This document shows positions 1-9,989 of a DNA stretch of 64,000 nucleotides, piece by piece. The stretch comes from Dipteris shenzhenensis (taxonomy: Eukaryota > Polypodiophyta > Polypodiopsida > Gleicheniales). Under the pieces are notes generated by a model. The model made no database searches. It had not been told where the DNA came from and saw nothing but the letters and a program-made list of their open reading frames with translations. Positions within the stretch are counted from its first letter, which is position 1. Each line of letters begins with the position of its first letter. A program made the translations under genes and the position numbers. The DNA lies in assembly GCA_047967505.1 (NCBI GenBank), contig CM106539.1, one strand, 5' to 3'.

Positions 1-413
1 AAACTTGAGTTCCAACACCCGGGCAGAAAAACGTAGAAACTGACACAGTGAGTCAGAAATCCAATGAAATGATCCCAAATTCAAGAATGAAGGTGTTTCC
101 AAGCTCCTGAAGTGAAGTGGACACCAAAAGCAAGCAATAGTTGCCTCTACAAGTCAATACGGAGTCTCTGTCATCGAACGGAACAGGGAAAAGCTCAAAA
201 AACGACTTTTTCTTTGAAAACACTTAACAGGCTCTCAAAACCACTTCGCAAAACCAAAGTGACTTTTCCAAAGGTTCCTCCAAGTCTCTACATACTTGGA
301 TGCAAGTAAAGTCACCCACAAAGCTTCCCATAGAGCTTCTCCTTCTTCCCATAGAGCTGCTGAGCTTCAAACATTCACGCACGCTCAGCTAGATCACCCG
401 AGCTCTGATACCA
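1..413 (-). mobile_element. Leader of a second Ty1/copia element, running off the left edge
   Basis: Read on the minus strand, this begins with a consensus plant copia primer-binding site at 402-413 and continues into untranslated-leader-like sequence up to the window edge. No gag ORF is visible here, so it would lie outside the window. It sits directly left of the broken pol gene of the next element. That arrangement suits an element inserted inside, or joined to, the first one, but the far junction cannot be seen. The small plus-strand ORF in this stretch starts at GTG and has no family features. Confidence 0.5.
402..413 (-). other. Retrotransposon primer-binding site (initiator Met-tRNA)
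   Basis: The minus strand reads TGGTATCAGAGC, complementary to the 3' end of plant initiator Met-tRNA and the standard priming site of plant Ty1/copia elements. Just upstream on the minus strand (414-432) lies a short inverted repeat, TTGAGAG/CTCTCAA, of the kind found at copia LTR termini. Confidence 0.8.
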
Positions 414-575
414 GTTGAGAGTGCTCTCAACATAAGCAAAAACGGAAGAGGGAGAGAGAGAAACAGAGAGCCACACTAGTTTTGGTGGGTGCAAAACACC
501 CTAATCTTCTTTTTTCATTCATTTATATATGTGTTTGAGTATTGTACATGAACGAGGTAAAGGCACAGTGACCTT
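414..575 (-). repeat. Probable LTR segment of the second copia element
   Basis: This segment lies between the primer site and the point where the neighbouring pol ORF stops. On the minus strand it has a TATA-like stretch (TATATAAATGAATG, about 520-533) and ends in the TTGAGAG...CTCTCAA inverted repeat next to the primer site, as expected of a 5' LTR. The outer boundary is not resolved: several TG dinucleotides between about 575 and 610 could be the start. No second LTR copy is in the window to fix the ends. Confidence 0.4.
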
Positions 576-3139
576 TAACCCCCATAAGAGTGACCTGCAT
601 TCACATCAAACATGGGCTGATCTACCTTCTCTTTTCCTTTACGTGATACCTGCATACCACTATCTACATTGCTTTGAGGAGATTCTCCTGATCTCAATCT
701 GCCTGTCCATGGCGAAGTATGTGAACCACTGCTAGAGGACACTATAGGTCCACTAATGTTTTGTGATTGCTGCTGTGAATTCTGTGCAGCATTACCATTT
801 TGTGCATCTATATCATCAATCACATTTACTGGTTTATACCAGCTGCTCATCTCATAAAAAACAACATCTCTGCTCACTGTAAACTTACGAGTAGAAGGGT
901 TATAGCATCTATACCCTTTTTGCTGCAGAGAATAACCAATAAAGATGCACTTCTCAGCTTTTGGATCCAACTTGGACCTCAACTCATCTGGCACATGAAC
1001 ATAGGCAATGCAACCAAAAATTTTCAAATGAGAAATATCTAGTTTCCTACCAGTATACATCTCCTCTGGCATCATGCCATGTATTCCTACAGTGGGAGTC
1101 CTGTTCATTATGTAAACTGCTGTAGCAACTGCTTCAGCCCAATAATAATATGGTAGGTCTTTTTCATTTAGCCGAGATACCTCTCCAATATGCCTATTTT
1201 TCCTTTCTGCAAGTCCATTTTGCTGTGGGGTATGACTGCATGAATATTGTTGCTTTATGCCATGCTCCTGCAAGAACCTTGCAAACTCATTTGAGAGGTA
1301 CTCTCCCCCTCCATCTGACCTTAGGCATTTTATTTGCAGGCTTGTTTCTTTTTCAACCATAGCTTTGAAAGCTTTGAAATATCCAAACACTTCACTTTTC
1401 TTTTTCATAAAATACACCCAAACTTTTCTGCTGTAGCCATCAATAAAAGTGACAAAATAATGACAGCCTCTAATAGATGCAGCTTAAGAAGTCCACACAT
1501 CAGAGTGGATTAATTCGAATGGCTTCTTACTCTCTTGAACATGTCTAGGAAATGGTTTCCTTGCCTGTTTTCCAAATTGACAGGCTTCACATACTTTATG
1601 CATTTCTGCAACCTTGAATTTAGGCAATCCTGCAACAATATTTTGGGCCTGCATTGATTTAAGTCACTGTACATTAACATGACCAATGCGTTTATGCCAG
1701 ATATCAATATCTGCAACTACACCGGTCCCATGTGCAAACATTGCTGCACTCAATTCAGGCATGTCTGCATCCAATGTAAACATCCTGCCCTTCTTCTTTC
1801 CTTTTGCTATCAAGCAACCGTTATTTTTCATATCCTCAACAAAGCATCCATGAGGATTAAATCTGACTTGCAAGCCCTGCTCAACCATTTGACCAACAGA
1901 AACCAGGTTCTTGGTGATATTCGGGACATGAAATACATCAGACAGGTATTTCTTTTTCCCATCCTTCATAGACAAAGGAATTTTACCAATTTGCATAATA
2001 GGATGTGCAGTATCCTCACCAGTCTCCACAAATCCTGGTCTTTCCATTTTCCTTGCATCCTGCATCCATTCTGCATGACCTGTCATGTGGTTTGATGCAC
2101 CTAAGTCAACATACCACACATCATTACTTTCTTCTGCACTTGTCACAGAATTGGTCATGTGCTGCACCATAAACAAATGCTCATTTCTATCATCACCCTG
2201 TCTACTAGAGGATGCATAATTGCCTTGTTGCAATTTTCCATTCATAATGTAATTCTGCTTTTTGTAGCAGTCTTTAGCCATATGACCCATTTTACCACAA
2301 TAGTAGCATTTAACAATGTTGTTTGCATTTTGGCCTCTCTGCCATCCACCATGACCTCTTTGGCTCCCCCTGCCTCTAGAGTTACCAGGTCCTCCTCCAA
2401 AGGACTGGTTTTCTTGAGTTTGCTGCATATTCTGATTTCTACCATGGCCTCCAGATCGGCCTCCTCTGCCTCTACCTCTACCTCTACCTCTTCCAGCATT
2501 TGAGTAGAAGACAGTTTCTTTTAAAGTTCCTCGTGAAGAAGATGCACCACCATTTCTCTGCTCTTCAGAAATTAGAAGAGCAAACAACTCCTCAAAATCA
2601 CGAAATTTTTCACGGACGGCAATGGATGTCTAGAACTGTGCATAATCCTTTCCTAGACCATTCAAGGTCACAGAAACTAGATCATCATCTTCCACTGGCG
2701 ACCCAATGGAAGCAAGTGCGTCTGCAATTTTCTTCACCTTCATGTGGTAGTCATTGATGCTCATATTTTCTCTCTACACATTGTGCAACTCCTGCTTGAG
2801 CTGCATTTTCCTGGCTTGCGTATTTGTGCTGTACATTTTTGCTAAAGTATCCCATGCCTCCTTTGGCATACTTGCATCCTGAATATGCACAACCATAGAA
2901 TCTGAAATATTGATAGACAGCTAGTACATAACTTTTCTGGCTCTCTCATGCCATCCTTTAAATGCCTGCATTTATTGTTAATTGGGAACATTAGGAAGAG
3001 CTAGTTCTTCTTCATTTCGTGTAATGAACTCCCAATAGCCTTTTCCCATAAGGAAATTCATCATTCTAAACTTCCATGCTTGGAAGTTGTTCTTGTCAAG
3101 CTTTTCAATGACAATCTGTGAAAGAGAATCAGACGCCAT
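575..3139 (-). pseudogene. Broken gag-pol gene (gag, protease, integrase) of copia A
   Basis: The likely gag start is the ATG at 3139-3137, opening MASDSLSQIVIEKLDKNNF, typical of the UBN2-type copia gag. The gag region 2590-3139 has at least four in-frame stops. Minus-strand ORF 1664-2587 carries a CCHC zinc knuckle (CYYCGKMGHMAKDC), then protease motif WYVDLGASNHMTGH and the pre-integrase motif (WHKRIGH). The usual DSGA protease triad reads DLGA, so the residue after the catalytic Asp is changed. ORF 575-1417 holds most of the integrase core, with the second Asp in SDGGGEY and the Glu in QQNGLAERKNR, followed by the copia domain ending at RDVVFYE. A stop lies between the two ORFs at about 1480. 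Sequence stops before reverse transcriptase. Confidence 0.88.
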
Positions 3140-3671
3140 CACAAAACACTGTAAAATATTCTGTCACTGCAAAAAACACAGCTTCTGCCTCACATGGGCA
3201 AATCTGCAAAACTGATGAAAGTGGTATTTGACCACACAGTCACTTCCTAGTGACGATTTTGCATCAAGAGGCAATAAGGATGATTCTGTAACTCCCAGTA
3301 TCTCTGTGCATAGGCATACGATGCAATTTCTACGATAACTTTTCATCGACCTGCAAAGCAGTCGTCGCACAGCAAAAGCAGGGCCTTTTTCTCAGTGCTT
3401 GCGGAGAACTTTTGCCTCCAAAACGGGCCCCGAAATGTTCTCGAATCAAAAAAATAAAGTCACCAAGGGCTTTGCCCTTAGCAACAGCATATATTGCCCT
3501 CTCGCCACACCGCGAAGGGTGTCTCAATTTGAGACAATGCACTCTTGCACTTTCCGGTTGTGCTACCTGCAGAGATTTGCTCCCAAACTCAAAAAAGGAA
3601 AGCAACACTGGTCCTCTTATCAGGACACCGCAAAATTGGTTTGCTTTCTTGAGCTCCTTACCACGAACCAG

Positions 3672-3683
3672 GCTCTGATACCA
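3672..3683 (-). other. Primer-binding site of copia A
   Basis: The minus strand reads TGGTATCAGAGC directly after an LTR ending in CTTCACA. Position and sequence are standard for plant copia elements primed by initiator Met-tRNA, and they set the inner edge of the 5' LTR at 3684. Confidence 0.88.
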
Positions 3684-4034
3684 TGTGAAGATAGTGGGAG
3701 AGAGGGAAGGAGTCTCACTTGGGGCTTTCTCACAATGGGGGAATACACACAAAGGTGGAGGCCGAAAACGGTTTTCCTCTTCTTAGTTGTGAAAGCCAAA
3801 AAGAACTCTTATACAAAGAAATAGAAGAACCCTATATGTGGGTCTCAAACCAACTCAGCTAACTAAGGTGGCATACTAACTGAGCCACGAACTAGAGTAC
3901 ATAAGGATAGCTGTCATCCAGCTATTATTCATGGGTGGTGTACCAACCGCATCTGCAGCTAACAAGTCGGTGACATAAATGCACAACGGTCACCCTGGCA
4001 TATCACGAGTGGAGCTCGATATCTCAACACAACA
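3684..4034 (-). repeat. 5' LTR of copia A (about 350 bp)
   Basis: The inner end is fixed by the adjacent primer site (LTR ends ...CACA on the minus strand). The outer end is placed at a TGTTGTGTTGAGA start on the minus strand (about 4034), which gives TG...CA termini and the TGTTGAG-like opening common in copia LTRs. A TATA-like TGTATAAGAG on the minus strand near 3810-3820 fits the U3 promoter. The outer boundary is inferred because the second LTR is absent. Confidence 0.6.
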
Positions 4035-4039
4035 TTTAT

Positions 4040-4440
4040 CTTCTCTTCCCTTGTTTTTGTTTGAAGGCAACCCCACCTTGCTGGAGTTACCTCCAATAAT
4101 CCATGATTTGCAATTAAGGCCTAAGAGAGAAGTTCCTTCCAGAAAAGGAGACAATCCCTACTATTGTTGGGGGCATAAACATTGAGAAGAACAACTTTAT
4201 GTCCCCTAATCAAGGGTATGATTCATTGTGATCTAGATGGTGTAATGATACCATTTCCAACCATAAGGAGAAAAAAATAATCTGAAACTAAAATGCAGGT
4301 TCCTCCCAAATGTGCCCAAAGTAGGAGACCAAAAGATATAATTTGCTTGACTTTGCACAATCTTTAGCATCCAATTTGTATTCTTGAATAAAGAAAACGT
4401 CAATAAGATCCCCATTAACACACACCTCAATAAACATGAT
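4040..4440 (-). pseudogene. LINE endonuclease fragment
   Basis: Translated on the minus strand in shifting frames, this gives pieces typical of plant L1-type endonuclease: FFIQEYKL near 4390, then NVYAPNN near 4165-4185, followed by RDCLLFWKELL. The spacing between the two motifs suits the endonuclease domain, and the frame changes show decay. It abuts the copia A LTR, so the copia may have inserted into this LINE. No reverse transcriptase is present here. Confidence 0.55.
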
Positions 4441-6150
4441 TACAAATTAGCTACCTTAGATGGTAATAAGGCACATCACCAAGGCCTTGAGTATTAATCC
4501 TCATTAGCAACAAGAAGAAAAACCTTACTATATTGGTGGAAAAAATACCTCCCTCTTATGTAGGAGATCTCCTAGAGTAGTGGAGAGGAGGGAAATACAT
4601 AGCGGAAAGAGCCCCCACACCTATGGAAGAAGATGCTCTATTGATAGGAAAACTAAGAACCACATCACCAAAGGTAGAGGGCATAGAATCTACCTTTCCA
4701 AAGTCATCCAAATGAAAGAAAGAGTTCCTCTAAACCAAGTATAGTACCTAAGTCCAAGAATCCTTATTTGTAAGAATAAAGTCACATCCTTCCCATGGTT
4801 AATGAATTGTTTTTTGTAGAACTAATGTGGAAGGGAGATGCTCAAACTGGAGTTAAGCATCGAAAAAAGGATCTAAAGGAACATGATCCCCACAGCCCCA
4901 ACCAAAGTTAGACCATGAGAGTCACTGGCTGTGCCTTGAGCTAGATGAGGGCATCAATAGGCATAACCTAAATTGGAATATCACTAGCCCTGATCAAAAG
5001 AAGGTCAAGGTAAGTGAATATGCCTCTTACTCTATGGGTGATGGAGGAGCATCAACTATAACCACAACCAATGGAAGGCAGTAGGTGCAAGACACACAAT
5101 GAGTGTTGGACATGTAGGAGGTGCTAGAGGAACACCCTGATGATGATGGGGGGCTACATTAGAAGACTTCTTGCCTCCTTTGGTTGGTAATCCATAGAAA
5201 AATGCCCAAAGATCTTTTATATCCAACATTCATCGTACCTACCTACAATCTCGACTCTCTACAAAAAAAGACATCCATCTTGGATGTTAGAGCATGGTGT
5301 GGTCATCAGAAATATCAAGATTAGACATGATGACTCTAACCTCAGGGGAAGGGGGGGGGTCACTATATGTAAACGCTCTATATCACATGCATTCAAGGCC
5401 TCATTTTAATACCCCTTATGTATGAATTTTTCATGACCATTTTTTAATACAATCTATGAATACTGCCTTTAAATGCTACCCTTCTGTATGTAAAAAATGT
5501 GTCCCTTCCAGTGAATCCATGTGTTATGCTTACATATTTATTAGTGACCCCCTCGAAACTCTAACTCGGGGGACACTATCCAATCTGATCACCTATGTTT
5601 TGATAGAAGAGGGTAAACCAAGGGGGCTACTCTCTATGACCAGCCCAAAAGAAGTCCCAATTAGGTAGGCAAGGAGTCCATGATAAACCTATGGAAGACT
5701 GGGGAATCTGATAAAGAGTGACATAATCATATCCTAATATATACATGGTTAAAACCCAATGTGAAATGTGTAAGGAAAATCCTCCTAGAATCAAGTGCAA
5801 GGGGCTAGCTTTGAGCATTGTGCTCATGACTCGTAGAGAATCGAAAGCCTCCTAAAATAACTCTCATCCCAATAATCAAACATTGAAGAGGTGGGGGGCA
5901 ATTTCCAAAGGCAGCTAGCATCGAGTCCCTAGCCTACCTAGGACCTTCAAATGTGGGACCCATGGATCCATGGTGGAGCTCTCAAATTCCACATACTTTT
6001 GGAGCTACAACAACTCATCTTTTGAAAATGTGCAATTTCTAGTGGCCATTAGAAGTTGTCAAGGATTGGCTAAATGGGAATCTATCATCAATCAAAGGCA
6101 AAAGGTGACTCAAAGAATTAGAAGTTCCATCTATTGTTAAGAATAGAAAG
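4441..6150. other. Intergenic DNA without a recognisable gene
   Basis: Only short unrelated ORFs occur on both strands. The minus strand could contain decayed ORF1 of the LINE that ends at about 4440, but no zinc knuckle or ORF1 domain could be made out. A G-rich run lies at about 5346-5358. Confidence 0.4.
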
Positions 6151-6159
6151 TGGATCAAA

Positions 6160-6620
6160 AGGAGAGGGATGATATGAGAGGAAAGGGTTGAGAGGGAGGG
6201 GTTGAGAAGGAGATGGAGGGGCTGAGATAGGGGCTAAGAGGAGAGGGAGGGTAGGTTCTAGAGAAGAAATTACAAGGGGAAGGAGAAAACTCTACGAGGG
6301 GGAGGAAGCAAAGTGAGGGGATCAGAGAGCCACTCCGAGAAGGAGAATAGATATGGGGGGAGGAAGGGATAAAGAAGTAGCTACAAGGGGAGAAGAAAAG
6401 TTGAAAGGAGAGAGAAAGGTAGGCTAGAAGGTGGAGAATTAGCTTCAAGAGAGGGAAAGGTAGTTGCAGTGGGTAGATGCAAGGCAAAAAACAGGCTATG
6501 GGTGAAGGAGAGCAACCTATGAGGTGAGAAGGAGAAAGGGAGGGGGGAAAGCAACTAACAGAGATCGTAAGGCAAGGAGAAGTGGCTAGGAGGGGGCAAT
6601 TGGGAGAGAGGGAGCACAAA
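6160..6620. repeat. Purine-rich (G/A) low-complexity tract
   Basis: The plus strand is almost entirely G and A in irregular GAGGG/GGAGA patterns for about 460 bp. The long minus-strand ORF rich in Ser, Pro and Leu across it is a by-product of this composition. Similar tracts occur at about 47.53, 54.5, 58.3 and 59.06 kb. Confidence 0.8.
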
Positions 6621-7574
6621 AAGGAGGAGTTATAGCATGAAATTTAGAATTTCTTGGGTTCAAGCAAATTTAGAGATAGAGAGGTAGCCTAAACATGCAA
6701 GATCTAGAGAGTCCTCTTAAGTAGGTTCATCTACTACCATTTATGATTGATGTCTGCATGCTTACTTAATGGGTTGCTTCAATGTCTTTTCTCCCCTTTT
6801 TTTAATTTAGAAAAGAGAGACAATTTGTGTTACTAACCTACAAAAGAGTACTCTTTATATACATCGGCATGCCAAAGGGCCTTTCCCTTTGGTTTTGCAA
6901 TTGTTCCAAATGCCTTTCATGTTTTGGTTATGGGATGATGCTTATAAGCGCTGATCAATTGCCTTCAACTAAGTAAGGTGGACAACAATTGAGTCATGAG
7001 ATAAAGAGGGTGCAGGATGCTTATGATGCAAGCTTGCAAAGCGACAATGGGAGATGAATGATTGGTGGCTCACATTGCAAGCTTCTTACTTTGTAAGTGT
7101 ATCTTTCCTTTCTGTTTCATACATCTTTCTCCATTTATTTTTTCTTACATATCTATTATCTCGTGAATCTTACCATCTAATATATGTTTGAGGTGGCAAT
7201 GATGTTGAAGAGGATGATACATTGGAGGAGGATGATAAGACCCACACATAGCTTGAAGTGAGCGACGACCTACCCAGTGACTATACAAGGAAATGAAAGA
7301 TGACTCTAACAAGACTTCTTGGAAGGCGGCTCCAGTAGAGAGTAGCAAGAATGGCATGCTACTTCATCCGTGAATCCTTTTTGGCATTGGTAGCATGTAG
7401 CTACCATGGTAGGCTATCCTCAAAAGAGAGCCAAATAGAATATTCTCTTCATTGGAATATATTTCAATTTTAAATAAAATTTTAACGATGTGCCTTTGAG
7501 GCCATAGTTGTAATATATGTTGACAACGTGCCTTTGTGACCATACTTGTAATGAGATTTTCACCACCTACCTTT
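6621..7574. other. Intergenic DNA, nothing recognised
   Basis: AT-rich sequence with short ORFs only; no protein motif, terminal repeat or RNA gene was seen. Confidence 0.4.
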
Positions 7575-7577
7575 GAG

Positions 7578-7629
7578 GACACACACACACACACACACGC
7601 ATGCATGCACGCGCACGCACACACACATG

Positions 7630-7670
<41 letters not shown>
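7578..7670. repeat. Compound microsatellite (AC)n-(CT)n
   Basis: An AC run at about 7579-7598 grades through ATGC/ACGC repeats into ACAC and then a CT run of about 19 units to 7670. The minus-strand ORF here is an artefact of the dinucleotide repeats. Confidence 0.95.
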
Positions 7671-7672
<2 letters not shown>

Positions 7673-8644
7673 CATAGGGCTACTTTATCCCTAGTCTGCT
7701 TAAGTGTTTTTTTGCAATTTGTTAATGTTTATATAATTGGCAAAAATGGTTTGGGATTTTTCTAGTAGTAGCAATGTTGATACAACCATCTACAAAAATA
7801 TTCATATTTTAACATATCAATGTTTATATAAACCATTATATGGACAATTATTGCAATGCTTCCTTATTGGCACTTATTTCCAGGGATATTTTGGTGCTTT
7901 TCATCTTTCGCCAAAAGAATGTCTATGTTGAAATTTTAGAATAATCGTCATTAAGAGTGCAAATGGTAGTAGTGAGACACTTTTTTGGAATAAATGGTTC
8001 ATATAAGATAGATCAATTTTTGTGTATTTAAAAGTTGAGCCTATAAGACATGAAATTGAGTAAAGGTGCTAGCCTCTTATTAGTGGACCTCACCCATACT
8101 TAAAACAATTTTCTCTTTTCTTTGGTTTTTTAGCCAATCTTTGGATGTAGTAATATGAAACTGCTAGAATAGCATCTCAATGATTTCTAGGATCTCAATT
8201 TTGAAAATTGCATTCTATATCAAGAGTTGATCTAGTGAGGAATGCCCACACAAATCTTTCCATAGCAACATCATTACTATGCAAAATGAAAAGACTTAAA
8301 CCAATGTGCCAATGTGAGCTAAGTAATAAGAAAAGACACATGTGCTTCTTTGATCAAGTTCTTATCATAGCTACACTTTGATATGAAGAAAGATATATGC
8401 TAGCTACAAAACCTTGAGATTTCATTGGTGGGGCAAGTTGAGGTAAATCATTACCCATGTCCACAAGATTTGCATGCCATGTAAAATCCTTTAAATTTTT
8501 TAAATAAAAAGGGCACCTGTAAAATGATTCCGTTGGGAGTACTTCGAATGGAATTACCCAATATTGAAAATTCATGAGAGGATCTTTGTATTAATTACCC
8601 AATATTGGAAATTTGTGAGATTTTGAGAGGAATCTTGCCAAATC
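7671..8644. other. Intergenic DNA, nothing recognised
   Basis: AT-rich sequence with no supported gene. A short sequence around ATTACCCAATATTG is repeated about 40 bp apart near 8556-8606. Confidence 0.4.
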
Positions 8645-8672
8645 GAGAGAGACAGAGAGAGAGAGAGAGAGA
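8645..8672. repeat. (GA)n microsatellite
   Basis: A short GA dinucleotide run, with one interruption (GACAGAGA), in intergenic DNA. Confidence 0.9.
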
Positions 8673-9840
8673 TCATCCCCATGTATAAATATCCACATAT
8701 ACATCAAGATGGTCCCATAGTTGTCACTCACTAGTGTCAAGCTATTAGCGTTGTCTACACGCATAGAACATGATTATACTAGATATAAATGTAGGATTGT
8801 AAACCTATTTGTGCATATGAAGTTATTGCATCATCTTTCAACTTACAATGTGCATTGTTTTTTCCACCAAAATCTACAAGAGATATAATGATGTGAGAAT
8901 GCTATTATCACAATGCCTCTTCTCAATATAAAGCTCCCATTTCTAAGTGGTGTGATCAATCCTCTCTAATGAAATAAACATTATGAAGGACCTCAACTAG
9001 TGGTCAATATAGGAAGTGCAAAAATCATTGGGACATGCCTATGAGATAATATACTAAGATGGCTCTCCAATAAGTTCCCTATGACATGAAAAATGGGAGA
9101 GTCCTATTAATTAGTTATAGAGAAATAAAGAGGGGTGAAAAGGAAGAGTGCAAAGCCTATGGTCATTGTGAAAAATATCTCTCTGTATGGCTGTCTTGAG
9201 AATGTATTCACCGACGTCAAGTCACTATAAATAGGTCTGAGGACCAGTATGTGAGATGCCCTCTAATCTGCGAAGTGTGCGAGAGAGTAATGGTTGTGCC
9301 TATAACCTTCATGGCGTTCACCTCTTTGCCACTCCAAAAATGATGCGCCACCATCTAGAAGGAAAGTCATGCAGTTCTACTTCTTCTTCTCGTACTGAGC
9401 TACACCAACACTCAAATGGTCAGAGAATGGAGTAAAATCGTGTTCGATGGGTGGTAGGGTGTGGCAATCCAAATTGTGATGTTGGTTGTCGGACCCGACC
9501 AGAGCAGGCTATAACTTGGCAGGTTAATAGGGTAGGTTATATCTTAATTGGGTAAGCAAGTGAAGATAGGGAGAAATAGGAGCGATAGAAGTGCACAACA
9601 AGAAGAAGCAAGTTCACAAGATGAACAAGATGAATTCGTATTCTTACCATGAATAGGCAACGAATCAAATGTTGTCTAATTTTTATGTGGAAAAATAGGG
9701 ATCGAATGGGAGTTGTAGCAAGCAAATTGGAGATTCCGTGAGTGAGATATAGATTTGAGGAATGGTGTGAGTGAATAGAAAGGGTATAGGGAAATAGCGA
9801 TAGTGAGATGGCTCTCCAAAAGGGAAATTGTGTTATAATT
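8673..9840. other. Intergenic DNA with an isolated TATA-like box
   Basis: No supported ORF. A good TATA-box match, TATAAATAG, lies at 9226-9234 on the plus strand, 13 bp after an ACGTCA motif. The first ATG after it opens an ORF of only ten codons, so no gene can be assigned. Confidence 0.35.
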
Positions 9841-9966
9841 ATCCACATGGAATGTAAATGTGCACACTATGGCCAAGTAAATGTCTGCACATGCAATGTA
9901 AATGTGAACACTGTGGCCAAATAATATCCACATAAAATGTAAAGGTGCACACTATGGCCAAATAAT
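9841..9966 (+). repeat. Three-copy minisatellite (about 42 bp unit)
   Basis: Three imperfect copies share the core AATGTAAATGTGCACACT followed by TGGCCAA, with starts at about 9841, 9885 and 9925. Copies differ by a few substitutions and small indels. Confidence 0.8.
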
Positions 9967-9978
9967 TGCGAACTCTCT

Positions 9979-9986
9979 ATAAAAGC
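9979..9986 (+). promoter_or_regulatory. Candidate TATA box next to the minisatellite
   Basis: TATAAAAG lies 13 bp after the last minisatellite copy. No convincing ORF follows within 1 kb, so any transcript would be non-coding or the promoter a relic such as an old LTR. Sequence match only. Confidence 0.25.
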
Positions 9987-9989
9987 CTG

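Larger units (their letters stand above)
575..4034 (-). mobile_element. Truncated Ty1/copia retrotransposon A
   Basis: On the minus strand the order is LTR (3684-4034), primer site (3672-3683), leader, gag, protease and integrase, then an abrupt end at about 575. Reverse transcriptase, RNase H and the 3' LTR are missing. Gene order protease-integrase identifies Ty1/copia. Several in-frame stops and frameshifts make it non-autonomous. The missing 3' half could lie beyond the left edge if the second copia is nested within it. Confidence 0.85.

Noticed and set aside
5150-5260. LINE ORF1 zinc knuckle upstream of the 4.0-4.4 kb endonuclease scrap
   Set aside because: A loose C..C..GH-like reading exists on the minus strand, but Cys/His spacing is wrong and stops intervene.
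6155-6619. 154-codon minus-strand ORF
   Set aside because: It lies exactly on a purine-rich tract; the Ser/Pro/Leu-rich product is compositional, and the same happens at 58.3 and 59.1 kb.
7364-7675. 103-codon minus-strand ORF with Arg-Glu and Cys-Ala runs
   Set aside because: It is an open frame through (CT)n and (AC)n microsatellites.
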